A stretch of DNA of 64,000 bases from Clavelina lepadiformis (taxonomy: Eukaryota; Chordata; Ascidiacea; Aplousobranchia; Clavelinidae): positions 2,108,001-2,172,000 of the forward strand of contig NC_135248.1 in NCBI RefSeq assembly GCF_947623445.1, in the 5' to 3' direction. The position numbers and the translations under genes are program-made. This document shows, in pieces, positions 30,497 to 41,643 of the stretch (its first letter is position 1; each line of letters opens with the position of its first letter). The notes under the pieces were generated by a model, which saw nothing but the letters and a program-made list of their open reading frames with translations, was not told the origin of the DNA and searched no databases.

Positions 30497-32234
30497 GCAT
30501 TTGCATTTGCTCGGGTGGGATACCTTCTATGCTTCGTCGCCCTTGCGCCGGAGTGTTCAGCGAACTTTCCCCAATGTGTACTGGTGAAATGGTTGGCGTA
30601 CCTCTCTCGATCCACTTCATAGTCATATCATACAGTCGCATTGCCGCCTCGTCGTTGTAGGCATGGCCGGTCAGTCGTTCCTCGGCGCATTTACTTCAAA
30701 ATAAAATTGAAAACTATTAAAATCTTGTCTTGGCTCGTGTAAGTACATTTTACGAGTGAGCAATAACTGACATACAGTAACACCATCTTACTTGAAGTAA
30801 GATCCAGAAACGAGTCTGAGCTCGTGGGCAATTGTGCAGTAAATAGACGTCTGAGCAGCTGCTTTAGGTGGTATGTAGACAGTTCTCTCCATGCAACAGC
30901 AGCAGGATGTAAAAAAACATCTCAAACAACAGGAATATCCATCCTCTTGTTTAACGTGATCAGCAAGGCTCGTTAATGCCATTCCCGGATGCAAGCAATT
31001 ACACGTCACGAGACTTCCTTAAATAGAAAGAACAGTTGCTGCTGTTTCCACTGGAAAACTCTTGTAACTGCTACAAGGCTTGTTATACTGATTTTGTAAA
31101 ACCACCTTGAAGTCTGTTGGCGAGTTCTAGACAGTGGTATATGTTTGCCAGTTTAGTTTGAAAGTACATCTTCAAGGGGGAGTAGTTGTTATCATGCATT
31201 ATATCGTCCCACTTCATTCTACCAAACTTGTGCGCCATTGAAGAAACTATAATTACCCGAGTTGGAGCACATATTGCGCCGGTCCTCTGCAAATGAAAAG
31301 ATGCTAAGATTGAGGTTACCTCAGAAGTCTGAGCTTGAAAGTTACAACCTTTAGCAGATCGAGAAGTAATTCAGTCAGGAGAAAGTGTCCGATGTAGTTG
31401 ACCCCCATTTGCATGTCAAAGCCTTCAACCGTTTTCGATTTGGGGCATCCCATGACAGCTGTTATATGAAATCGGAAAAACATGAAACCTTCACAATAGC
31501 ACATTACGTACATTATTACAGGAAACTGTACGAACTTTCATGCTTCAAAATAAAATACTGCAGCGTCCAAGCCTAAAAAGAGAGCGGTATAGGTTCTGTA
31601 TAAAGATATAGGCCTAATACCGGCATTATTGATGAGCACATCAAGCCGTGGTTCGTTAAATTTTATGTCTCTCGCAAACTCATAGATTGAAGCAAACGAA
31701 GCCAGGTCGAGCCGTCGCACCTCCACAACGGCGTCGGGAACCTCTTGAATTATCTAATATGGTGACAAGCGGAGCCCAAGCTTAATGTAAAGTCTTACTA
31801 CGAAGATAAAATCTTAATTCTGTTATCACCAAAAGTTCACTAACCTTTAACCTGGCTTCCCGCCCTGCGTCAGTTCTACGGCAAGCCATGATCACCCTTG
31901 CTCCCCTACCAGCAAGATCAAGAGCAGTTTCATATCCGATTCCTTGATTTGCTCCAGTGATGATAACAGTTTTACTGTCCATCCTCACGTAACTTTGCAC
32001 CCAACCCCTTGAAGCCGTGGGGGTTCGTTCTGCTACACAAAAAAATGATGTCACGTCAATTAGGAATGGAACCCTGCACCCTACAATTAGGAATGAAACC
32101 CTGCACTAGGAATGGAACCCGGTACCCTGCAGTAAGCAACAGCAGGTTATAACATAGAGTATCACAAAAGCCCGGTAATTAATCGTTTGATAAAGATTTA
32201 AAATATCTCTGCCGCACTCACCATGTACCGACAT
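30486..32234 (-). CDS. RDH-like short-chain dehydrogenase, stand-alone gene 1
   Basis: Seven exons on the minus strand: 32222-32234, 31845-32032, 31621-31753, 31349-31458, 31106-31286, 30792-31017 and 30486-30693. They total 1059 nt, giving 352 aa with all phases consistent. SDR landmarks are the NAD(P) loop [15 protein letters not shown], the VSS serine region and the catalytic YFQTK. The canonical NNAG is NNAA here, made across the exon junction. There is no N-terminal membrane anchor (start [15 protein letters not shown]), unlike vertebrate RDH11-14. A cysteine-rich hydrophobic run, [13 protein letters not shown], replaces the usual C-terminal segment before AAQTSIYC. Substrate is unknown; retinoid or other lipid carbonyls are the family norm. 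It heads a six-module array. Confidence 0.9.
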
Positions 32235-32571
32235 GTTGCTGGTGGGAAGTTTGAACGAAATTAGAACAGAAAAATGCTTCGTTGCAACAAACAAATAATA
32301 ACGACAATGTTAAAATAATATCTTCTTTAACTGCAATCAATCTAGATCAATACTGCAGACGAAACTTACGAAACTAATAACCAAGGCGATGAAAGATCAG
32401 AATTCGGTCAACCTGAAAGTAAAAAACGTTAAATTACACAATAAATACAAAGAGTAAAAAGCTGTAACAAGCGTGAAAAAGTGCTAAAAAAAACTTATCG
32501 CAAAACTTATTGTTGATGAGAATGCCTCTTGTAAGCAAAAACCCTTTCAGCGCAAAACTTGCAGCCCCATT

Positions 32572-32880
32572 CCTTTTATTGTGAGCATTGGAATGTGAGG
32601 TGTTCGGTGATTATAGTTGCGGCGGGGAGGAGAAACGCTTGAAGGGCGTGAGGCAATAAACACTGCGTGGAGAGACCGGAGGTTGCTGCAAAGTAAAGAA
32701 TAAGTAACACAAGTGCTAAGAAAAAACCGGACAAATGAAACAATAAATGCCTAAAGTAAAAATAATAATTACTGAAGCGTGAAAGAAGATGAATGAACCT
32801 TTTAAACACCGGAAGTGAAAAATCAAGTTCAAATGCAATAAAAGCGCCATTTATTAGGTTATTATCACGCAACAATACAT
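32572..32880 (-). promoter_or_regulatory. Shared upstream block of SDR gene 1
   Basis: This is homologous to blocks at 36715-37020, 39929-40170 and 49407-49660, each about 250-350 bp upstream of an SDR first exon. On the gene strand it ends in AATAAAAGGAATGGG, a TATA-like motif placed to start transcription about 300 nt before the ATG. A pyrimidine tract followed by TTTGCAG is also conserved. Promoter function is inferred from position and conservation. Confidence 0.5.
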
Positions 32881-33087
32881 AAACAAAGTGTCTAACCCAT
32901 TGTCTTGCCTATCTTTTATTTACCTTATATGGCTATATATAGCCTGTAAATTACAAGCCATTTTTGGTTGGCGGCGCCCATTTTCAGTAGAACAATCCTC
33001 GGTACCCTAAGTTTCTTTCTTTAACCAGCCTTTGTTTATGCAGTAACTGTCGGCACATAAGTAACTATGTCAGCATATGGCGTATAT

Positions 33088-33536
33088 CAGGGCTTCCCAA
33101 ACTTTTTTGCTCGCGACCCCTTTCAAACTTCTGAAGTTTTCCGCGACCCTTCACGTTTAAATTGATTAGCAGTGCGAAATATACATTAGTCATTAGTGAC
33201 ATTTATTGAGATGCAAAGACCGAATTCAAGCAACCAGAACTCAGAGCCTACTTACTACTTTACAGTTTACACACGTCTAGGCTACTGGAAACAAAAAAGC
33301 ACACACATTTATTTAGTGTGATTGGTGCGATTGCTTTCTGCTACAAAGCAAGTCCAGCCGTGGCTCAATATCTGTTAATGCTGGTCTCAAGGCGGTTTCA
33401 ATGTTGATTAGTCTGGAACGATATTTTTTTTTGATTGTGTTTTGTACTTCGTGTAAAATTGGTATACGCTCTGCGACCCCTGAAGTTCGTTACGCGACCC
33501 CTTGCGGGGTCGCGACCCCCAGTTTGGGAAGCCCTG
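33088..33536. mobile_element. hAT-type non-autonomous DNA transposon (449 bp)
   Basis: Terminal inverted repeats CAGGGCTTCCCAAACT ... AGTTTGGGAAGCCCTG are flanked by a perfect 8-bp target duplication, GCGTATAT (33080-33087 and 33537-33544). The termini and 8-bp duplication are diagnostic of the hAT superfamily. Inside, GCGACCCC(T) motifs recur near both ends, and there is no transposase. The paralogous block at about 37227-37245 has the uninterrupted site ATGGCGTATATCATC, so insertion followed the block duplication or the element is absent from that copy. Confidence 0.95.
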
Positions 33537-35073
33537 GCGTATATCATCACAATAATATCGGTTCCAAAAATAAGTAAAGAATAATTTTAAGAATTATATG
33601 TTGGGGGTTGCAGCTCATATGTGGAACAAAAACAAAAGCAAAACCGGTAGCAAATATCTTTCAGTCCGACGTTTCGGTCGAGACTACAACCAATCTCTAT
33701 GCTTTAGAGAACCAACGATACGTTCCGGTTTGTACAGTAGCTGTATAGTCAGACAGAAAATCATTCGACTCTAATAACTGGAGAAAACTAGACAAGGACA
33801 GTGCCAAGTGTTAAAATAATTAGAGAAAGGTTGAAAACCAATCGCTTGGATCTTGGATCGCCTGTGAAGATTTTTTGGCTAGCATCCCGATACTACTAAA
33901 GGACATTTTCTGTATTTGAAATGCATCTGTTGGCTTATCACGTCATAATAAACATCGATGAGCATTCTCATAACAAGCATGGTTAGACGTGTATGTCCAT
34001 CATGAGACAATTTAATGCTCTTGGGCTCTCTCTTACGGTTGTTATGATTTTAACGGATTTATTTGGACAGATCACTTGGATCTCACCCTAGTAGTAAAAG
34101 GGTGGCGAGTTTGACATTGCTTTCTCTGAATCTTCGATCCCTATTTTTATGGCCCACAATCCATTGTTGACGTCGTATTATACTGCTGACTGTTGCGATT
34201 GGAGTTCGATTCCAAGTTTATATTTTGCTTTCAGAAATACATAAAACGAGCATTTTTTTCTCCTTTCAACGTTATTTGGCTTCCAAATTTACTTAGAAAT
34301 TTGATGTGCTAACAATATTGCGAAGCCTAGTAACTATATATAATTAGCATAATCTATAACATAATTATATTTGTACTCATAAACTTGGTTTTATTTTGAC
34401 AAATTTAGGTTTAACAATTTTTTCATATCAAACTATGATTTTAGTGGTTTCTGGAGTACTTTGTCATACAATGAAGGAAAGAAACGTTTTAACGGTATTC
34501 ATGTGAAACTACCAACTCTTACAGACCTGGGTGTCTAGGTTATTATGTTTCAGTTACCGGAGTGTGCTGCGTATATTGTAAAACATAGATACACGACAAC
34601 CGACAATTAAAGTAATTGAAAAGCAGTTTACATGGTTAATGCTTAACAAACCCTTAACATGAAAAAAATCATCGCAAATTTGAAATTCGTCGATGGACTT
34701 TATATGTTAGGATGCTTTTTGGATTCATAACAACGTATAGAGCCTACACCCAAGTCTATTTTAAACCGAAACGACCATTATGTTTTCAAGCACTCAAAGC
34801 AAAGAAGACTGCTACGTTACAGGTGGAAAGTTTAAAAAAGCCCAAACTTCACTTGGCCTCGCAAACTATGGTTACCGAATGGATTCCCCATACTTCACCA
34901 TAAGTGTACCAGAAAACCAACAGCCGCCTGAAATGTGGGAGTAACATTTTATTTTAAAGTTGTTTGCACATAAAACGAACAGGTAAAACGATGGCAATAA
35001 AAAGTTCTAAGGACCAATTATAAAGCCATAAGTCTTCTTACAAATACTCTGATAAAACGTTAAACCAAACAGA

Positions 35074-36464
35074 TTAAGGTGACACTGTAAGCACCAGTGT
35101 TTGTTCTGACAGAGAACTACACCGAAAAACATCATCAATCCATTCATGCGTCATTAGCCACAGTCTCTTTGCTGCTTCCGCGTTGCTCGCAGGGTTGCTC
35201 AGTCGTTCTTCGGCGCATTTGCTGGAAAACGGAAAACTATAATGTGTAAAGTCCAGGCTAAGTAACAAACGTGTCAAATCTTACTTGAAATATCTTCCGG
35301 AAACTTCTTGCAGTTCCGGAGCAATTGCGCAGTAAATAGATGTCTGTGCGCCCTCTTGTGGCGATATGTGGACTGCGCGGTCCAAGCAACAACAGCAGCA
35401 GGTGAAGAATAATTTAAAAGGACAGGAATATTCTTCTCCTCGAACCAGCCCCGGATTTAAGCAATTGCACGTGACCTTAGAACCTTTTATGGAAAATAAA
35501 ATATTTAGACTGTTTTGGAAACTGCGTTTAACCGTAACCGTAGTTCACCTCTAAGTTGTCTGCTGAGTTCTAGGCAGAAATATACGTTTGCCAGCTTGGT
35601 TTGAAAGTACATGGGCAATGGGGAGTAATCCACGTCGTGCATCATATCATCCCACTTCATTTCACCAAGTTTATGGTCACTCGAGGACACAATAATTATG
35701 CGACTTGGAGCACTTCTCTGCAAGCGCAATGGTAGAACATTTTAATTCCGAGTTCAAAGTAAGATTAGTTTCAATGTTAAGACCTGAAGCAAGTTGATAA
35801 GTTGATCAATTAGAAAAACGTGTCCGATATAGTTGACGCCCATTTGCATGTCAAAGCCTTCAACAGTTTTCGATTTAGGGCAGCCCGTGATAGCTGTAAT
35901 ATGACGAATTTCATAAAGTAGTCGCAAAGCTAAAAAATGTAAAACGCAGTTGCAGTATTCTAGTCTTACCGGCATTATTGATGAGCACATCGATACGAGG
36001 CTCGTTGACGGTTATCTGTCTTGCAAATACATGGATTGATTCAAAAGAAGCCAAATTCAGCTTAATCGCCACCACATTGGCGTCGGGACATTCTTCGAGT
36101 ATCTACACGTTAAAACCATTCGTTGATATTACCATCATGATATTTGCGTATGCGCTATACTTCCAAGAAACTAAATGTCCTGATTTCATGCCAATACCGA
36201 CAGCCTACTTTCGCTTTCGCTTTCTCTCCGTCGTCGGTTTTACGGCTGCCCATGATCACTCTTGCTCCTCTGCGTGCAAGATCAAGAGCAGTTTCAAATC
36301 CGATTCCTTGATCTCCACCGGTGATGACGACTGTTTTACCGTCCATCCTCACATCGGATCGCACCCAACCTCCTGAAGCCGATCTCCGCTGCTCTTCTAA
36401 AAGCAAAAACCATTTAAAGTGATGAGTTTTTTAAGTCTTACCTTCTGCCAAACTCACCAGCCAT
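35074..36464 (-). CDS. RDH-like short-chain dehydrogenase, stand-alone gene 2
   Basis: Seven exons on the minus strand: 36458-36464 (ATGGCTG only), 36209-36396, 35970-36102, 35784-35893, 35549-35717, 35285-35483 and 35074-35221. They total 954 nt, giving 317 aa. The NAD(P) loop TGGDQGIG is at 28-35. A serine patch VSSS at 156-159 precedes catalytic Y183 and K187 (YFQTK). NNAG reads NNAA. The protein begins MAEEQRRSASGGW with no membrane anchor. The C-terminal part has the array's CxC-rich run followed by [16 protein letters not shown]. It is a very close paralogue of the gene at 38284-39674, duplicated with its flanks. An AATAAA lies at 34948-34953 on the gene strand. Confidence 0.92.
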
Positions 36465-38283
36465 GTCGTTAGCAACTCGATTTCTGTGGTTCCACATAAT
36501 AACAAAGAAAATGTAACAAAACAAACCTAAACGACTAAGTTAAAACAATAATTTCTACAACGTTGTGGCAATGCTGCAGACGAAACAGTAAAATTTACAT
36601 CACACTCAAACTTTATCTAATAATTATTGCAAAGCCTGCTACCAAGACGTAGCGAAAATTGACTAGCACCTAGAACCTTCCTTTGCTTCAAGCTTGCAGT
36701 GTTATTTCTTTAATGAGCAATGGAATGTGAGGTGTGAGGTGATTACAATTGTGGCGGGGAGGAGAAACGTCTGAAGGTTGTGAGGCAATAAACACTGCGT
36801 GGAGAGACCGGAGGTTGCTGCAAAGTAAAGAATAAGTAACACAAGTGCTAAGAAAAAACCGGACAAATGAAACAATAAATGCCTAAAGTAAAAATGATAA
36901 TTACAGTAGCGTGAAAGAAGATGAATGAATTTTTTAAGCACCGGAAGTGAAAAATCAAGTTCAAATGCAATGAAAACGTCATTTATTAAGTTATTATCAC
37001 GCAACAATATATAACTAAAGTGTGTAAAAACAAAACAACTTGAGGCCAAGGAAATCCATTGTCTGGCCTACCGTATATTTACCTTATATGGCCATATATA
37101 GCCTGCAAATTTATAACCAATTTTGGTTGGCGGCGCCCATTTTCAGCAGAACAATCCTCGGTACCCTAAGTTTCGTTCCTTAGTCAGCTTTTGTTTATGC
37201 AGTAACTGTCGGCACATAAGTAACTATATCGGCATATGGCGTATATCATCACAATAATATCGGTTCTAAAAATAAGAATAGAATAATTTTAAAAGCGAAA
37301 TGTTGGGGGTTGCAGCTCATATGTGGAACGAAAACAAAAGCAAAACCGGTAGCAAATATCTTTCAGTGCGACGTTTCGGTCGAGACTTCAACCACTCTAT
37401 ATGCACTAGAGAACCAACGATACGTTCAGGTTTGTACAGTAGCTGTACAGTCAGACAGAAAATCATTCGACTCTAATAACTGGAGAAAACTAGACAAGGA
37501 CAGTGCCAAGTGTTAAAATAATTAGAGAAAAGTTGAAAACCAATCGCTTGGATCTTGGATCGCCTGTGAAGATTTTTTGACTAGCATCCCGATACTACTA
37601 AAGGACATTTACTGTATTTGAAATGCATCTGTTCGATTCGAGTTCGGTTGTACGTTTATATTTTGCTTTCAGAAATAAATAACACCAACATTTTTTCACA
37701 TTTCGTCGTCAATTGGATTCTAAATTTATTTAGAAATTTGATATGCTTACAATATTACGAAGCCCAATAACTATATTTAATTAACATACTCGTTAAATAA
37801 ATACATAAATACTGTACTTGTAAACTTGGTTTTGTTTTGACGAATTTAGGGCTCAAAATTTTTTCATATCAAACTAATTGCAATTGTTTCTGGAGTACTT
37901 TGTCATACAATGAAGGAAAGAAATGTTTAACGCGGTGTTCATATGAAACTACCAACTCTTACACAACTGAATTTCTAGGTTGTTATGCTTCAGTTAGCGG
38001 TGTGTGCTGCGTTATACTGTAAAACAGATAGATGCACGACAACAGACAATTAAAATAATTGAAAAGCAGTTTACACCGTTAATGCAAACCCGTAACATTT
38101 AAAGAAAATTAAGTGCACCAGAAAACCAACAGCAGACAGAAATCCAGGAGTAACATTTTATTTTAGAGTTGTTTGCACATAAAACGAACAGATAAAAGCA
38201 TGGCCATAAAAAATTTCTACACACCAACTATAAAGCTATAAGTCTCTTTATAAATACTCTGCTAAAACGTTCAGCTAAGTAGT
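36465..38283. other. SDR intergenic region, right duplicated block
   Basis: About 1.8 kb collinear with 32560-35073 minus the hAT element. It contains the upstream block of gene 2 (36715-37020) and the empty hAT site near 37237. An open frame at 37310-37516 lies in repeat sequence with no splice or homology support. Confidence 0.7.
36715..37020 (-). promoter_or_regulatory. Shared upstream block of SDR gene 2
   Basis: Homologue of 32572-32880, about 250 bp upstream of the gene 2 ATG. The TATA-like motif is degraded here (TTTCTTTAATGAG on the + strand), which may mean a different start site or weaker expression than its paralogues. Confidence 0.45.
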
Positions 38284-39674
38284 TTAAGGTGACTCTCTAA
38301 GCACAGGTATTTGCTCTGACGGAGAGAGTGGAGGACTATCTCGCAAGATATCATCAATCCATTCCTCAGTCATTAGCCACAGTTGCTTCGCTGCTTCCGC
38401 GTTGCTCGCACGGTTGCTCAGTCGTTCCTCGGCGCATTTGCTGGAAAAACGGAAAACTATGACGTGTAAAGTCCAGGCAAAGTAACAATCGTGTCAAATC
38501 TTACTTGAAATATTTTCCGGAAACTTCTTGCAGTTCCGGAGCAATTGCGCAGTAAAGAGATGTCTGTGCGCCCTCTTGTGGCGATATGTGGACTGCGCGG
38601 TCCAAGCAACAACAGCAGCAGGTGAAGAAGCATTTAAAAGGACAGGAATATCCTTCTCCACGAACCAACCCCGGATTTAAACAATTGCACGTGACCTCAG
38701 ATCCTTGTATGGAAAATAAAATATTTAGACACTTTGGGAAATTGCGTTTAACCGTAACCGTAGTTCACCTCTAAGTCTTCTGCTGAGTTCTAGGCAGAAA
38801 TATACGTTTGCCAGCTTGGTTTGAAAGTACATGGGCAGTGGGGAATAATTGACATTATGCATCATATCAGCCCACTTCATTTCACCAAGTTTATGGACAC
38901 TCGAGGACACAATAATTATGCGACTTGGAGCACTTGTCTGCAAGCGCAATGGTAGAATATTTTAATTCCGAGTTCGAAGTAAGATTAGTTTCAATGTTAA
39001 GACCTTCAGCAAGTTGATAAGCAGCTCAATTAGGAGAAAGTGTCCGATATGGTTGACGCCCATTTGCATGTCAAAGCCTTCAACAGTTGTTGACTTAGGG
39101 CAACCCGTGATAGCTGTAACATGACAAATTTCAGTAAGTAGTCGCAAAGCAGAAACTGTAAAATGCAAGCAATTCTAGTTTTACCGGCATTATTGATGAG
39201 TACATCAAGACGAGGCTCGTTGTCGTTAATTCTTCTTGCAAATACATGGATTGACACAAAAGAAGCCAAATTCAGCTTAATCGCCACCACATTGGCGTCG
39301 GGACATTCTTTGAGTATCTACACGTTAAAACCACTTGCGGATATTACCCATCATGATATTTGTGAATGCGCTGTACTTCCAAAAATCTAAATATCCTGGT
39401 TTTATGCCAATGTCGACTGCCTACTTTTGCTTTCGCTTTCTCTCCGTCGTCGGTTTTACGGCTGCCCATGATCACTCTTGCTCCTCTGCGTGCAAGATCA
39501 AGAGCAGTTTCAAAACCGATTCCTTGATCTGCTCCGGTGATGACAACAGTCTTGCCGTCCATCCTCACATCGGATCGCACCCAACCTCCTGAAGCCGTTC
39601 TTTGCTGCTCTTCTAAAGCAAAAACGATTCAGGTGGAGTTTTCTAAAGCACACTCTGCCAAACTCACCAGCCAT
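38284..39674 (-). CDS. RDH-like short-chain dehydrogenase, stand-alone gene 3
   Basis: Seven exons on the minus strand: 39668-39674, 39425-39612, 39185-39317, 39004-39113, 38769-38937, 38505-38703 and 38284-38440. They total 963 nt, giving 320 aa with all phases consistent. It starts [13 protein letters not shown], then TGADQGIG, the NNAA variant of NNAG, VSSS and the catalytic YFQTK. The C-terminal exon is intact ([20 protein letters not shown]...), but its last 20 residues differ from gene 2. Exon sizes equal those of gene 2 except the last. AATAAA on the gene strand lies at 38157-38162. Confidence 0.92.
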
Positions 39675-41643
39675 GTCGTTAGAAACTCGTTTTCTGTAGT
39701 TCCACAAAATAACAAAGAAAAAGGTTTTGATCTGCCAAACTAATCTAAACTACTAAATTAAACAATAATCTCTACAACGTTGTGGCAATGCTGCAGACGA
39801 AACAGTAAATTTTACATCACACTCTTCAACTCATCAACTTTTTTCGAACAGTTAATGCTATAACTTGGCACGAGGGCAAATTGTCTAGCACCTAGGACCT
39901 TCCTTTGCTCCAAACTTGCGGGCCCATTTCTTTTATTACCAGCGATGGAATGTTAGGCGTTCTGTGATTATATAATTGCGGCGGAGGAGGAGAAACGCTT
40001 GAAATGCGTGAGCCAATAAACGCTGTGCGTGGGGAGACTGGAGGGTGCTGCAAAGTAAGGAATAAGTAAAACAAGCGCTAAGAAAAAACTGGACGAATGA
40101 AACAATAAGTGCCTAAAGTGAAAATAATAATCACTGAAACGTGAAAGAAGGAAAATAAAGCTTTTAATACCGGGAAGTATAAATTTTAAACCAAACCAAT
40201 AAATTAGTTATAAAGTTTTCTCACACACTAAAGAAAGTAATTTAAATGATTTGATACACGTTTGGAAATATTATCTTTTTTTAAGTTTTATCATTGTTAT
40301 ATTTTACCCCGATTCTTCCAGAACTTTGCTAATTACACTCTTTGCTAAGTTTTTTGTCGAATCGTTTATTGCATTTTAATGGAAATCTTTTCACACACGA
40401 AGCTGCATATTCATACATTTTGTTTCTTTTGTGAATGTAACCACAGAAATGTATAAACATAAATCAATCATGTCTGGTTTTGAGCAAAAAAGTTAGCCCA
40501 CTCTGCTCGGTAACTACACGAAAAACGTCATTTCCTCTTTGTCACCAGTCTAAAATGTTGAGATAATAACAAGGTTGTTAAAAGTGACATTCGCACTTTG
40601 AAGAATACATATCTTGTTTAGGGACTTTAAGTAACATTTCACATAACATAACTTATAAAAAGGATTTGATTTAATCCAATTTTACTAGAAACGCTTATAC
40701 ATTTTTTTCGTATCTAAGAACCTTTTGGTTAAGTAACTTATATGTTACACTGTCATTCTTTTTACATAAAAACAACACTTGGAAAACATAAAATGTGATT
40801 TTTGGTGTTTTCTACGTACTTGTGTGATGTTGTTCTTAAAACCGTTTAAAACACACTGAAATTGAATCAATAAGTCAATTACCTAAGATTTGATCAAGTA
40901 GACTACCACACTTCTACAACACATAGATGGCAATGGCTAGAACCTGTTTCACACGTGGAGACCTGTGTTGCGTAAAAAAGTTTCTTATGTCACGTCATGT
41001 TTCCAGTTGCTTGTGTTTCTACCTGTTTCAAAATTTGTTCGAAGCGCACGTCAGCGCCCAACGACACTTATTAGTTATTACCAATATTGTTTGGTTAAAC
41101 TTAAACTTGTCTCATTGTTGGACATTACCAATAAGACGCATTATTCCTTGTTTTATTTCTTCTCTTTAATTACATTTTTAGGAAGCAGACAGGGAAGCCT
41201 ACAGGTTATAATTTAGGCCTAGAGAAAAAGTTTTCTAATACTATAATGTGCGTCACTGGCAGTCTGTATGCCTAAATCTAAACTTAAAAATGGTCAACTT
41301 ACAGAACACTGGTACAAGCTTCTAAACATGCTATAAGCTAGGCCTGGATTCGTCTGTAGCAGGCTACCGTGTATGTTTTCTTTCCACAATTGTAATCCAG
41401 TAAGGCTTTGATGGAAAACCAATTATTTAAATTGCCAATGTAGTAGATTTTATTTTAAACTTGTCTGTGCATAACGAACATTTAAAAGCGAAGCACACAT
41501 TAAAAACAGCAATGATAAAATATGAGTGATCAAAATTTGTTTCATTAGAAATGTGTTCTCAATCAGTGTTTGTACAATATAGATAGGTAGCCACAGGCTG
41601 TCATGGTGATGATTGTTATAAAACAAGACGCATTTACTAAGGT
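39675..41643. other. Region between SDR gene 3 and the fused SDR gene
   Basis: About 2 kb. It holds the upstream block of gene 3 (39929-40170), then AT-rich sequence with nothing recognised. An AATAAA for the fused gene lies at 41449-41454 on the minus strand. Confidence 0.5.
39929..40170 (-). promoter_or_regulatory. Shared upstream block of SDR gene 3
   Basis: Homologue of 32572-32880, 36715-37020 and 49407-49660. The gene-strand TATA-like AATAAAAGAAATGGG is retained, about 255 bp upstream of the ATG. This copy is more like the 49407 block than the 36715 block. Confidence 0.5.

Larger units (their letters stand above)
32235..35073. other. SDR intergenic region, left duplicated block
   Basis: About 2.8 kb between SDR genes 1 and 2. 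It holds the shared upstream block of gene 1 (32572-32880), the hAT-type element at 33088-33536 and the 3' flank of gene 2. Most of it is collinear with 36715-38280. No protein gene is supported: open frames here recur in the paralogous block only as far as the DNA does. Confidence 0.7.
32575..36700. repeat. Tandem block duplication, copy 1 (contains SDR gene 2)
   Basis: Collinear with 36715-39930: upstream block, long non-coding tract, 3' flank and a full SDR gene. Copy 1 is longer by about 910 bp. About half is the hAT insertion with its target duplication. Much of the rest is a stretch at about 33931-34208 missing from copy 2, where the join shows a CTGTT microhomology. Gene stops are 3210 bp apart. 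Confidence 0.85.
36715..39930. repeat. Tandem block duplication, copy 2 (contains SDR gene 3)
   Basis: Partner of 32575-36700. High similarity runs through the gene, introns, 3' flank and long non-coding tract, so the event is much younger than the other modules of the array. Confidence 0.85.

Noticed and set aside
32576-32875. Hydrophobic minus-strand open frame, with relatives near 36702-37049, 39892-40074 and 49241-49552
   Set aside because: It recurs because the shared upstream block is duplicated. Frames differ in length and reading between copies, and none has splice support. Treated as promoter-region DNA.
37310-37516. 68-codon plus-strand open frame
   Set aside because: The homologous DNA at 33610-33815 does not keep the frame open, and it lies in non-coding duplicated sequence.
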